Of a DNA stretch of 64,000 nt, positions 12,039 through 22,239 are shown piece by piece. The DNA comes from Elysia crispata (Eukaryota; Mollusca; Gastropoda; Plakobranchidae): the NCBI GenBank assembly GCA_033675545.1, contig JAWDGP010006766.1, forward strand, positions 86,001-150,000, given 5' to 3'. The translations under genes and the position numbers were made by a program. Under the pieces are notes generated by a model. It searched no databases. It was not told the DNA's origin and was given only the letters and a program-made list of their open reading frames with translations. Each line of letters opens with the position of its first letter. The first letter of the stretch is position 1.

Positions 12039-12309
12039 TGTCGTTTTCGTGTTTGGCCCCACCTTCCAACTGAACATTGAGCCTGGCCGGAGGTTCCATT
12101 TCCTTTGATTGCTCTGTAGTGCCAGGCTCTTTCTGACCTTTTACTTTTGCTCTTCCCTTCCTGGCTTCCATTTTCGCCATGTGACGAGCCACCCACTGGG
12201 GGAAGTATAATCTCCTAATGAGCCACTTGGGATTCACTTCCGGCTCCTCTGCCAGGGGTCTCTTGTTGGTCAGCCAAGTCTCGACCACTTGCGGGTTTTT
12301 CGGCGGACC
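12039..12309 (-). CDS. Polycystin-1-like exon E25 (cytoplasmic loop, basic)
   Basis: 271 nt. The acceptor ggtattcag gives a phase-0 start and GTAAACTA gives a phase-1 donor. The translation starts GPPKNPQVVETWLTNKRPLA and has a basic membrane-proximal stretch (WLIRRLYFPQWVARHMAKM), then a charged tail with EQSKEME. By alignment with E26/E27, the ancestral donor would lie at about 12,016, where the sequence now reads CAGGAGTAATC instead of CAGGGTAAGC. The upstream GTAAAC appears to have replaced it; this is inferred from phase. Confidence 0.66.
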
Positions 12310-13975
12310 CTGAATACCAATATATGGTAATTATTAATTGGGGCTTACTCTGATTACCAATACATGATAAGTAAATTTTGGGTTGACCCGACACACTAAT
12401 ATTTAATAAACAGAGTTCGGGTGGATCACGAGTACCAATATATGATGAGAAAACTTTTTTGGACCCTGAATACCAATGATAAGTTTATTTTCAGTGGACC
12501 CTAAATACCATTTTTTTATACTTAGATTTTGGGTGGAACTTGAATATCAATGTCTTGGAAGTAGATTTTGGGTTGACATTAAATATCAATATATGATAAA
12601 CGAATTCCCATGCCTGTGTGAATTTCATAGCTTAGGTTAGTTGAAATCTAAAATTCGCATAACTTTTCTTAGTTTGTATTACAATGTGATTAGCCGTCGA
12701 GAGATTTAAATGAGCATTCATGTCCAGACACCGAAAAGCCAGCCTCTATGATTGTATCATGTATCAGAATATAAGCCGTCGGGATCTTAAGTCCCATAGA
12801 CTGTAATTCGGTAGGAGGTCATCATTATGTGAAGAACATTGATCATAAGCGATAAATAACATAAACCTAAGAAATCATGGACCATGAAAGCCCTATGTCA
12901 CGTAGACTATAAACCATAATACGCTATAAGCCAGGATAAGATCAGATATCTTGAATCAGTCTACTTGTTGCATTCATTGAAGCATGTTTTAAAAATCTGG
13001 AAACAGTCGCAAATCTCATTTGCACACGTAAAGCAGTATAACAATTATCAGTTTGTTAAATTTAAAATAACGAATGTTATAACATTGCACTGTTATATGG
13101 CACGAACAAAATGGGTTAATAAATAGAATAAAAATATTAAGACATTTAGTTTAGTATTAACTATATAAGCACAATAAGTCACTGAGGCCATAAGCCATAT
13201 TGTTCCGTTTTAAGACCCCGAGAAACATAAGGAAAGCCATCACGTTTTCAATCGACTGCTTCACACAATCCATGCTCACTGAGAACACATAATCTTCTTT
13301 TGAGCTTTAATAACATCGTCGGTAAGAAGAAATGTGTGCAACGTTGTCACCCGCAAGCTTCCTCTGATATGTAAGTAAAAGATTAAAAACATACAAGCCC
13401 CGTTGTTTTCAAACATAAAAGATGATTTGCACACTTGAAGAGGATTATTCTCAAGTCTATTTTCATCAATGTTACATTTATGTCTTATCTAGTCACTGAG
13501 GCTGGCGATTTTAATCACAGTTTTTTTTTTTTGCATCATGATATGAATATAGAAGAAAGAAATAATAATTTTCTTAATCATTTCTTAAACCAGCTTAGCA
13601 ATCAGGAGAAAATTTGATAGGAAATAATGTAAAAAAAAAAACTAGCCGTTGTTTACTACAGCAACTTTAAAAAATTACTCAGCTTAAAAACTTGTGCCGT
13701 AATCAGTTTCTGTATTGCACAATAAATATGCTATCTGAAATATCATTTAAATTAAAATTTATTTAGAACAAGGCATTTTTCTATAAATTCCAAAAGCATG
13801 ACGTTTTTGTTTCAAAACTTTTCATTTTCAATGTCAACTCGAGATCAAGTTTAGTCAAAGGACTATATATAGCTTTGATACAAATAAAGGAATCCTCTGT
13901 AAGCAAGATATAAGACACATACAGAGCATACTAGAGAGAAAGAAGAAGATGATAAAAATCTGATATGATTTTTAC
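12310..13975. other. Intron; weak ~55-bp degenerate repeat then unique AT-rich DNA
   Basis: Positions 12,300-12,610 hold several diverged units around ggaccctgaataccaatata. The remainder is unique AT-rich sequence in which I see no gene. Confidence 0.5.
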
Positions 13976-14006
13976 CTGCCACACGATATCTTGCGATCCG
14001 AGTTGG
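13976..14006 (-). CDS. Polycystin-1-like microexon E24
   Basis: A 31-nt exon coding QLGSQDIVWQ plus a split codon. The acceptor is tgatttggtacag and the donor is GTAAAAATC. E23 ends in phase 2 and E25 starts in phase 0; without a small intervening exon the frame would break at a stop in E25, and this is the exon I found that repairs it. The join reads through as LLFSF then QLGSQDIVWQ then GPPKNPQ. Confidence 0.55.
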
Positions 14007-14525
14007 CTGTACCAAATCACACCGACACGCTTACGAAAAATCCTTTCCGAATCACAAAAAAAAAAGAGGTTTATATTAAGGTATACTTATAACTGGAGTA
14101 AAAGTCTGTCTCTCTTTGTCTCTTTCCCTCTAAGACATTATAATGAACGTTAACTTTCTTTCTAGCTCTGTCGCTCCGTATAGAAACATGCGAAATACAT
14201 CATGGAATTTGAGACTTTTTTCTGCAAAAATCCAAATAAAAAATTCGATTTTTTTGCCTGATTGAGGATGGATTCTAAAGAATTAGTTAGACGTCAAATA
14301 AGATGATAGTAAAAAGAATCGACATTGAAAAGCATTTATGTTTAAGTAAACCATATAAACATAGTATAAAGTATGTTTGCATAGAAACAAAATGTACTGT
14401 TTTGCAAACACTGAAATTTCATAGTTGCTTCAAACCTGAAAACATAACAACCGGAAATCACAGCATCTAAAAATGTACTAATATGATTTATTTTTATCAT
14501 CATCACTATCATCATTATCACTGTC

Positions 14526-14526
<1 letters not shown>

Positions 14527-14556
<30 letters not shown>

Positions 14557-14810
14557 CTTCTTCTTCTTCTTCTTCTTCTTCTTCTTCTTCTTCTTCTTCT
14601 TCTTCTTCTTCTTCTTCTTCTTCTTCTTCTTCTTCTTCTTCTTCTTCTCCTCGTGTTTATATTTATTATTATTGTTATTGTTATTATTATTGTTATTGTT
14701 ATTGTTATTGTTATTGTTATTGTTATTGTTATTATTATTGTTATTGTTATTATTATTGTTATTGTTATTATTGTTGTTGTTTTTGTTGTTGTTATCATCA
14801 TCATTATCAT
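14527..14810. repeat. (TTC)n then (TTATTG)n compound microsatellite
   Basis: A long (TTC)n run at 14,527-14,648, followed by mixed TTATTG/TTATTA repeats to about 14,810. It yields poly-Phe/poly-Leu and poly-Arg frames that are artefacts. Confidence 0.97.
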
Positions 14811-15751
14811 CATCCTATTGCTATAATTATAACTCATATGTTGTCATTTTAAAGGTGTCAATGATTAAACTGTGTACCCGTGGAAAAAAAATGATGTTGT
14901 ATTTTTTATGTTTATATATATTTTTTTATATAAATAATCCAATATTGAATCATAATATTTATAATACTTTAAACGACCATTAGTATTTAAAAAGTACGAA
15001 GAAGATGTGCCAATCTCTCCAGGTATTTACGAGACCTCATGAATGTCGAAACGGATCTGAATAGCAAGTTATAATTAAAATAAAACAATAACGCTTGAAA
15101 TAAGCAGTTTTTCCCCTTGTTTCACCTCTTTAGAAAATTACAGCCGTAACGGCACAAACTATTACCACAATAGTGACCCTTTGCCCTAGTTTTTATATCT
15201 ACTCACATATTATACACCAATCAGGCATTCACACAATCACTCAAAAAATTTAAAAAAAAAAAAAAGAAAAAGAAAAAGAAAAACGTTCAAAAGCACACAA
15301 GCTATTTTCATTGCCTTGAGTTGCACAGCTATAAGTCAGAAGAATGGCTATACTTCATGAAAAAAAAACCAATAAAACACCACTGGTGTGTGTTCAATGC
15401 TTCTCAATTTTTTTCGCAAAGCTCATCAACTTTTGTTAGATCCATCACTTTTCACAGAGTGCAATGTGATCATCTTAGTAGCTCATCTATCATGTTTAAG
15501 TGTGATTCATGTCGAATTCCATAAAGACATTTATCATATCACTCCCTTATTCCTATCGCGTTATTCAAAATTCTGAATCCTCAAGGGTGATGGTTTAAGT
15601 TAGGACGCCAGAATATCTTAGTCGTTTTTCCTGTTGTCACTAAAGATTCAGGGCTGCTTCAAGATGTCAATTAATTTTACTGTGAAGTTTCGAGGACTGT
15701 TTTTAAACAATACTTATAAAAGCACAGGAGGCCTCCCAGTGTGAGTCTTAC

Positions 15752-15948
15752 AAAGAGAAAAGTAACTTGAGAAAGATGGCCAGACAGAAGGTGAAGCTGG
15801 ACAGCCGGAGGATGGCTGCGGCATAGCCATACACGCCGAGAGCGCGGAGCACATTCAGGTGGTACACTGGTTTCGGAGGCCCCAGGGTCTCTATAGCCAG
15901 CCCGGCGGACGCCATGAGCACAGTCAGCGAGCTGAGGGCGTTCTGCCA
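15752..15948 (-). CDS. Polycystin-1-like exon E23: transmembrane segments 2 and 3
   Basis: 197 nt. The acceptor is a strong polypyrimidine tract ending tcctgccag and the donor is GTAAGACT. Phase-0 start matches E22. The translation begins WQNALSSLTVLMASAGLAIE (segment 2), then a short polar turn with PPKPVYHLN, then a second hydrophobic stretch, VYGYAAAILRLSSFTFCLAI (segment 3). The position straight after the PLAT domain's final Arg-bearing SR motif matches the polycystin-1 family, in which the segment-2 helix follows an F-T-R-x-Q-R motif. GC-rich compared with the flanks. Confidence 0.82.
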
Positions 15949-16031
15949 CTGGCAGGAGGGAGGAGTCGGGTCGAGTTGGTAATGATTCAAGGATGAGAGA
16001 AAGAAAAAGCGGGGGGGGGGGGTGGCAAGAG

Positions 16032-16134
<103 letters not shown>

Positions 16135-17010
16135 CAATTTAATACGGAATTAACAGCAGATACCGAATTAGCATAAAACAAATAAGAATAAGATAATATT
16201 ATACGTTTTTTTCTTCAGAGCTAATTTTTCGCGAAATATACTCGCGGGTGGTATTGATTACTGCCGTAAGTGACATTTTGCAAATTTTACAGGAGGACCA
16301 AAAAACTTCCCCATTTCGTTAATTTTTCACCGATTTTAATGCGCATTGGAAACAAAGCTGTCTTTCTCATTACGGATTATTGTATGTGTTCATTTTTCTG
16401 TTACCGTATTGGCTTTTTGAGATAGTGGACATACAACACTTGCAATGTTTAAAATAGTTTTTGATTACTACTGTAAGTGCACTTACGGTGGGAGTTAGTG
16501 AAAGTATCGTCATTGATTACAGCCGTAAGAGCACATACGGTTGTATTAAATCAGCCTGAGCTATACTTTCGCCGACTTTTGTACTAAGTTGTTAAACACT
16601 TACGGTTGTATGCAATCAGTTTGGGTTTTAGTTTTCAGTTGACTGTTGGTTTTTGCTTTATTCTCATTGTCGCCTTATTTGTTCTGATGCTATACATTTT
16701 ATTGCGATATAAATGCTCTTAAAAAGATCCTAAATAATACTGAAGTTTGCGGAGTGCACAGATATAATCAGTTCATCAATCAAATTAACAGATCTTGCAA
16801 ACTATAATAACTTAAATTATTGCATGTAAAAATGAAGCATCTGAAATGCTTAAAAGCCAGCTAAATACCAACCATTTAAAGACACTCTCACGTGTAAAGA
16901 GGGAAACACTCCTAGAAGAAAAACTTCAACTGTAGCGAAGAAATAACTTTTATAAAAATAACGAAATAGTACTTTGCATCAACATAACAAATGTCAGTAT
17001 ATAAAAAAAG

Positions 17011-17012
<2 letters not shown>

Positions 17013-17094
<82 letters not shown>

Positions 17095-17113
17095 GTCTCT
17101 CTCTCTCTCTCTT
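17013..17113. repeat. (CT)n/(CTAT)n microsatellite inside the transposon
   Basis: A (CT)n run with an internal (CTAT)n block at about 17,065-17,092, followed by a short C-run at 17,118-17,128. It probably arose after insertion of the element. Confidence 0.93.
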
Positions 17114-17621
17114 ACTCCCCCCCCCCCCACTCCCCTTGTTAACGCTCAGAACATTACAAATTAAGTAAAATGCAATTTTATCATCTTGATATTATAACAA
17201 AGAACACACTCATTGAAGTTGTACTGCTTCATCAACCATTTTTCCTCGAGCCATGAGAATGTTAAACATTTACACAAGAAAAAAAATGCACATACTTTCC
17301 ATCGTTTGATAATAAAATTCACCTCATTTCACTGTCACACACACTGTCTTTTCAGAGGCATGGCAAATGTAGATATGATACTTAATGCAGTGCTTTAAAG
17401 AACGCATGGTGCACATGAGGTACAAGATTTTTATTACACCGATCATCAAGATCCGCTTTTGCACATCAAGTTGTATGTATTCATATACATACTGGTTTTA
17501 AATCAATTGCTCTAGCATAGGATACTACCAGGTTCTTTCTTCCTTTCCGCCAAAGTCTAATTTAAACCAGCTGTCTTCAGACTCACCATAGTCATGTGAC
17601 ATGTTGATCACATTAGGGCTT

Positions 17622-17846
17622 TCACTCCTTATTCGGATCTTTTGAGCTTAAGGTAATGAATTCTCTATTAGAGCTAATATTTGTATGACATTTAAATCTG
17701 CAAACTTCCCCGCACCCTGGTTTTATGGCTCTTGCTCTAACTGGTTTACCTTTCTTGGTTTTATACAACTCACTAAGATTCCATTTGTGTTTAACAACAT
17801 TGAACCCCCAATAAGTTGTCAGTCTGCCTCTGTTGTCTCCAGTCAC
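17622..17846 (-). pseudogene. Transposase-like fragment, middle part
   Basis: A 74-codon frame inside the transposon. It contains KHKWNLSELYKTKKGKPVRA followed by RAIKPGCGEVCRFKCHTNIS. The arrangement (basic Trp-containing stretch, Gly-Lys turn, then a Cys cluster C-x3-C-x3-C) resembles a segment I know from many invertebrate transposase-like proteins, but I cannot name the family. No catalytic acidic triad is visible downstream, so the element is non-autonomous as it stands. Confidence 0.5.
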
Positions 17847-18057
17847 GTGGTTGTGTCACAAGGGACAGAGGTCTGGACATGGATGGTGATTCCACAATAG
17901 AGCCTGCAGCCTACAAAGGACTTGGTGTAATGAGAGAACTGTCCCCAATGTAACTGTCGCCGAAAGATATCGTGGTGCTATTTGCAGCATCTCTAAGTCC
18001 TAGCTGCAGAATTAGTATTGGCCTGGGGACTGTGGGGAGGGTGGTGAGGTGAATTGC

Positions 18058-18495
18058 TCAAAGCCGAAACGCTTTGTCTTCTTCACTTTTGGGGGAGCAT
18101 GAATACGTCTCATCAGCATCGCCATCTGAGTCTGAAATGTGGCCGTATCTGTCCTCATCGGAAAACACAGCCACAAAAAGTTCTCTCAAAAACGTTTGGG
18201 CTTCCCTCTTGTTGCTGCGCTGATCACCCTGTCTATGAGCCTCTGTCTTAGATCTTACACTACACTGTTGGTTGACCAAATCTGCGAAATGTTTACTAAC
18301 TGCAAGTGGAATTTCAGAGGATGAGTCTGAATCGATGTTATCCAACTTTTGACACAGCAGCAGGGATTCTACGGGATCTCTAGGTGGGACTATAGATGTA
18401 GATTCTGGTATGCTTGTTATACTGAGTGGAGTGAGTTCATACTGATCAGCTATTGCAAGAGAGCTTGTTAGATTTTTGAGGAAGATTGGAACCAT
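18058..18495 (-). pseudogene. Transposase-like fragment, acidic N-terminal part
   Basis: An open stretch of 145 codons inside the transposon, upstream (in element sense) of the 17,622-17,846 fragment. It contains an acidic segment, FSDEDRYGHISDSDGDADET, of the kind common near transposase N-termini. I first considered it a polycystin loop exon. Its location wholly within the TIR-bounded element and the direct phase match of E22 to E23 argue against that. Confidence 0.45.
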
Positions 18496-19503
18496 ATGTC
18501 AAGTGCGATATCAAAGTTGCTTTACTATACCCACACTCAATCCCATCCATGTTTCTAGAATGTGAATCAAAAATAAAGACTGCACCTCTACAGGTATGGG
18601 GGAGTGGAAGATCCCAATGTCAGAATGGAGTATTTGTCAACTTTTTTCAAGGCTTCTTCAAAGAGCATAAAAGGCCTTATATGTCTTTGAACAAAACAGA
18701 CAAAAGAGGTAACATTGAAACATGACAATAAAAATTGATCTTAACGAGATAAGATTACGACCGTGACCGCAAAACATGGTGCTAGGTCTTCTATTTAAGC
18801 TACTGGCTTTCAGAATATAAAACATATATTATTTTCCCCATTCTATTTAAATTTTAAATAGAACAACGACCACGAGAGAGTCTATCCTGGTATAAGGAAG
18901 TATCAGATTATGGTAGCACTAGTTCCGCATACAAAAGACTGACCTGGTGATCTAGTTGAACCTGACAATGGATACACTCGTGATCTATAATACAGTGACA
19001 CAATTCATGAGATAAATGAAACATAAACAAAACATCCTAAGTTATTGCTGTTGTAAAAGAAACCGAGGCCGTAAGTGTTATTTATCGACTGTAACCAATG
19101 TTCTATCTGTGATACATTGTTATTGTGTACAACCGTAAGTGCGCACTTACAGCAGTTTTCGCCTATTGTCTCCAGATGCTGAAAAGGAAACGCAGTTGTA
19201 TACAGCCGTAAGTGCCCTTACAGTTGTAATCAAAAGACACTTTTTGAACAATGTACATACGGTTAATTTTTAAACTTGAATTAGGGCGCCAATTTTAAAG
19301 CTAGAGGTTCAGAACCCAGATAGAAAAACGCGCCATGGCCTGGTGCATATAACTATGCAATAAAACGCATTTCGCAAAAAATGTCACTTACGGCAGTAAT
19401 CAATACCACCCGCGTACTGCGCTGAGTATTTTAAACATAAGACATAAACATAGTAACGAAACTAACTGGTCAGAGATAACCTCTAAAGTTAGACCAGTTT
19501 TAC

Positions 19504-19726
19504 CCTTGACACGCCTCTCCCTGGCACATGAAACACAACACTTCCTACAATGTGATAGGTTTTCGTGATATTCCAGAACCGGATGAACAGCTCAGCTCCC
19601 CTTTTTGACCTGTGTGGTACAGAGGGTAGCACCAAAGATGGCAAGTGAATACCCAAAGTCTGGTTAGCCTCGAACTCTAACACATGGTTAAACCGTCGGC
19701 TGTAGACCACTACACGTTTCAAGAAC
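19504..19726 (-). CDS. Polycystin-1-like exon E22: PLAT domain, C-terminal part
   Basis: 223 nt. The acceptor is ttccactctttcag and the donor is GTAAAACT. One leading base completes a Trp codon with E21, giving YPWFLKRVVVYS, the typical PLAT W-F/Y-L-x-x-V-x-V strand. It continues with RRFNHVLEFEANQTLGI, where other family members have the lipid-facing strands, and closes with SVVFHVPGRGVSR. The last part matches the family's S-x-x-x-R-P-P-x-S-x-F-T-R motif that precedes transmembrane segment 2. Confidence 0.85.
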
Positions 19727-19869
19727 CTGAAAGAGTGGAAGATCTAGAGAATATTGGTCTGGTTTTGTCAGCGAGGAACAGTTTTAATTGACATGAAGTT
19801 GCTCCATGTAAGCTAGAATTCTCAGCATTGATAAGTAATGTTCAAAATATATTTCTCTTTGTAAGAACT

Positions 19870-20016
19870 TTAAATTTTGCCGCAGAGGAGCGAGAGAGTG
19901 AGAAAAAGAAAGAGTGAGAGAGAGAGAGAGAGAGCGAAAGAGAAGAGGAGGTGAGAACGTTAAATTTTGCCGCAGAGGAGCGAGAGAGTGAGAAAAAGAA
20001 AGAGTGAAAGAGAGAT

Positions 20017-20069
<53 letters not shown>

Positions 20070-20275
20070 AAGAGAAGAGGAGGTGAGAACGATAAATTTT
20101 GCCGCAGAGGAGCGAGAGAGTGAGAAAAAGAAAGAGTGAGAGAGATAGCGAAAGAGAAGAGGAGGTGAGAACGTTAAATTTTGCCGCAGAGGAGCGAGAG
20201 AGTGAGAAAAAGAGAGAGTGAGAGAGATAACGAAAGAGAAAAGGAGGAGGAGGAGGAAGAGGAGAGATAAATAGA
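19870..20275. repeat. GA-rich ~100-bp tandem repeat, four copies
   Basis: Four copies of a unit starting gaacgttaaattttgccgca then gaggagcgagagagtgagaa, each ending in a variable (GA)n run. They open a 196-codon Ser/Leu-rich minus-strand frame that is a repeat artefact. Confidence 0.92.
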
Positions 20276-20902
20276 TGGGCAGTGAATGTAGAGGAAAACG
20301 TAAAGAGATAACACAGTGATTGCTAAATGGTGAAGAAAATAAAAGGGTTAATATTGTTTGGTTGATGCGTGTCATTTGTTTTTCATCTGTTGCTGGGACC
20401 CATTTGACGAAGTTCTGGGCTGGAGAGTTCACCTGCCTTGTGATATTCAGCGATCAACTAATGTTTGAATGGAAGCTGATTGGTTGGAAGTAGTATCATT
20501 ATTCATGGCACTATTTTCTCTTTATCTCTCTCTGTCTCTACCTCTTTCTGTCTGTCTTTCTCTCTCTCTCTCTCTCTTTTTAATCTGGGGCTTCACTCAA
20601 ACGCTAACTTCTTGCCTTTTATGGTTACAGCAAAAGCAAAGAGAATCCTAATAATAATTCTTTATTCCCTTTGTACTTTAACTGTTGAGTCTGGCTACGA
20701 CGAAAAGCTCCGGATCTTCAGAGAGAGAGGTCAAAATGGGCAGTGTATACGCAAGATGAAGGTAAGCTTTTATTGAAGGAATCAGGACACTATTTTATCC
20801 CTCCAGTTATTGAGATTGTAACAAAATAAGGAACATTTTGTAGTATATCGAATCCACTGGTTTGGGTTTCTATAGTTCTGTTTATAATATTGGCATCTTC
20901 TG

Positions 20903-21150
20903 AAAATAATTAGAGCAATTGATCTTTGAAGCAAAACTTACGTAAGGGATAGGTAGATTGAGATACATAGGAGAATGAAACCATCCAAGCGAGTTATCTT
21001 TTCTCACGGAAATCATACCAAGGATAAAAATAATTAGAGCAATTGATCTTTGAAGCAAAACTTATGTAAGGGATAGGTAGATTAAGATACATAGGAGAAT
21101 GAAATCATCCAAACGAATTATCTTTTCTCACGGAAATCATACCAAGGATA
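20903..21150. repeat. 124-bp tandem duplication spanning the E21 donor
   Basis: 20,903-21,026 and 21,027-21,150 are near-identical (a few substitutions). The right copy contains the true E21 5' splice site (tcatac/caagg at 21,137-21,147); the left copy carries an identical second donor and the last 8 nt of exon sequence. Confidence 0.93.
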
Positions 21151-21252
21151 AAAATCGGATCCACAGACAATCCTGTCATTGTTGATTGTGACTCCAACGA
21201 TGTGACCGATCAAAAGGTCAGAGGACATCAGGAACCAGATCTCACTGCCAGT
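21143..21252 (-). CDS. Polycystin-1-like exon E21: PLAT domain, middle part
   Basis: 110 nt. The acceptor ttccgccag gives a phase-0 start and GTATGA a phase-2 donor. The translation, TGSEIWFLMSSDLLIGHIVG then VTINNDRIVCGSDFYP, aligns with the PLAT core W-F-L-M-S-S/T-x-x-x-L-G-x-I. The family's usual H-D-N after the strand is N-N-D here. A 124-bp duplication overlaps its donor. Confidence 0.85.
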
Positions 21253-21611
21253 CTGGCGGAAGGACGTAAACACGATTCACAATAACGGCAGGTTAACATA
21301 ACAAGAATAAATTGAATAAAGGCCTTGAAGCCAATTCAACAAAATTATTTGGTTTTCAAAATGTTTTGCCTGAGCTGTGGGAAACTCTCGGCGCTAGCTC
21401 CAACATTTTGACGTCATATTATTCTGAACCACTTGGGTACTTTGGTCATAGCTAGAGTCTCAAGCTGATAGTTCAGACATCATTAGCCTTTTTGATTGCA
21501 TAGTTTACTATCCGAGTCCTTAGTTTGTTACTTAGTTTGTTACTTATATTCTTGGCTGTAAGAAGAAAATGATGAACCAGAGAGCAACTCGCAGGCTTGT
21601 GTTTTACTCAC

Positions 21612-21788
21612 AGAGAAACAAAATTTCCCCTCGGGCATGACGAGTTGGGTAGAGCCGACCTCCCCCACCAGGAGGAAGCTGACCCGGTTAGAGGTCCCCG
21701 AGCCCGGCATCGCCCCAGTGTTGATACACACCAGAAACTGTTCGGGGGAGTCCGGGTGATACACGTTCTTTACAACGTGGGTCTGGCC
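21612..21788 (-). CDS. Polycystin-1-like exon E20: PLAT domain, N-terminal part
   Basis: 177 nt, phase 0 both ends. The acceptor is ctgtgtttgttgttcag and the donor is consensus, GTGAGTAA. After a short linker (GQTHVVKNVYHPDSPEQ) it reads FLVCINTGAMPGSGTSNRVS then FLLVGEVGSTQLVMPEG. This is the diagnostic PLAT opening of polycystin-1 proteins (Y-x-v-x-V-x-T-G, G-x-G-T-x-x-x-V-x-x-x-L-x-G). PLAT domains bind lipid and protein partners at the inner membrane face. Confidence 0.9.
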
Positions 21789-22239
21789 CTGAACAACAAA
21801 CACAGTGCACCGTGATTCTAACTGAGGTACGAGGAATATTAAAAAAGAAACACATTCATTTTTTTAACGCCAAATTCTTCTGTGAGAAAAATGCGCTATT
21901 GACGGTAATAAAGTGTTATATTTGTTTTTCTTTTTCTGTTTTCATAGAGCGACATATTAAAAAAAAAAAAACACCAGAAAATGTGAATAAAATATAATTA
22001 AAAATATACACATTTTCTTAATGAAAAGAAAAACACACATAAACTCTCACGGGCACCGTTTCTTCAGACACAGATCAAGTTTCGTTCTTGCAATAGTTAT
22101 ATGAAAAGTTATGCATCTTCGATTTTTGTCTTCTAAAGTTTGCATCTCCAATGATTCTGATTGGAATAATTAAAAAAAGAAATACTGCACAGCATGTCAT
22201 TGCCAATCCATGGCTCAGGCTACTAATCGAAAATTCAAG

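Larger units (their letters stand above)
16243..19414 (-). mobile_element. DNA transposon, 3,172 bp, 37-bp perfect TIRs, TACT target duplication
   Basis: The left end reads CGCGGGTGGTATTGATTACT, then GCCGTAAGTGACATTTT. The right end is its exact reverse complement, ending at 19,414. TACT flanks both ends (16,239-16,242 and 19,415-19,418). Inside each end are several copies of a CCGTAAGTG/CACTTACGG motif, some as near-palindromes (about 16,471, 16,522 and 16,598 on the left; 19,069, 19,132, 19,206 and 19,256 on the right). The interior keeps fragments of a transposase-like protein on the minus strand. A 4-bp target duplication has been described for the Sola superfamily among others, but I cannot assign a family. 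It is nested in the E22-E23 intron, in the same orientation as the gene. Confidence 0.85.

Noticed and set aside
14483..14983. Poly-Phe/poly-Leu and poly-Arg reading frames
   Set aside because: Direct translations of (TTC)n and TTATTG microsatellites.
18058..18495. 145-codon open frame as a polycystin cytoplasmic exon
   Set aside because: It lies wholly inside the TIR-bounded transposon, its composition resembles a transposase N-terminus, and E22 joins E23 in phase without it.
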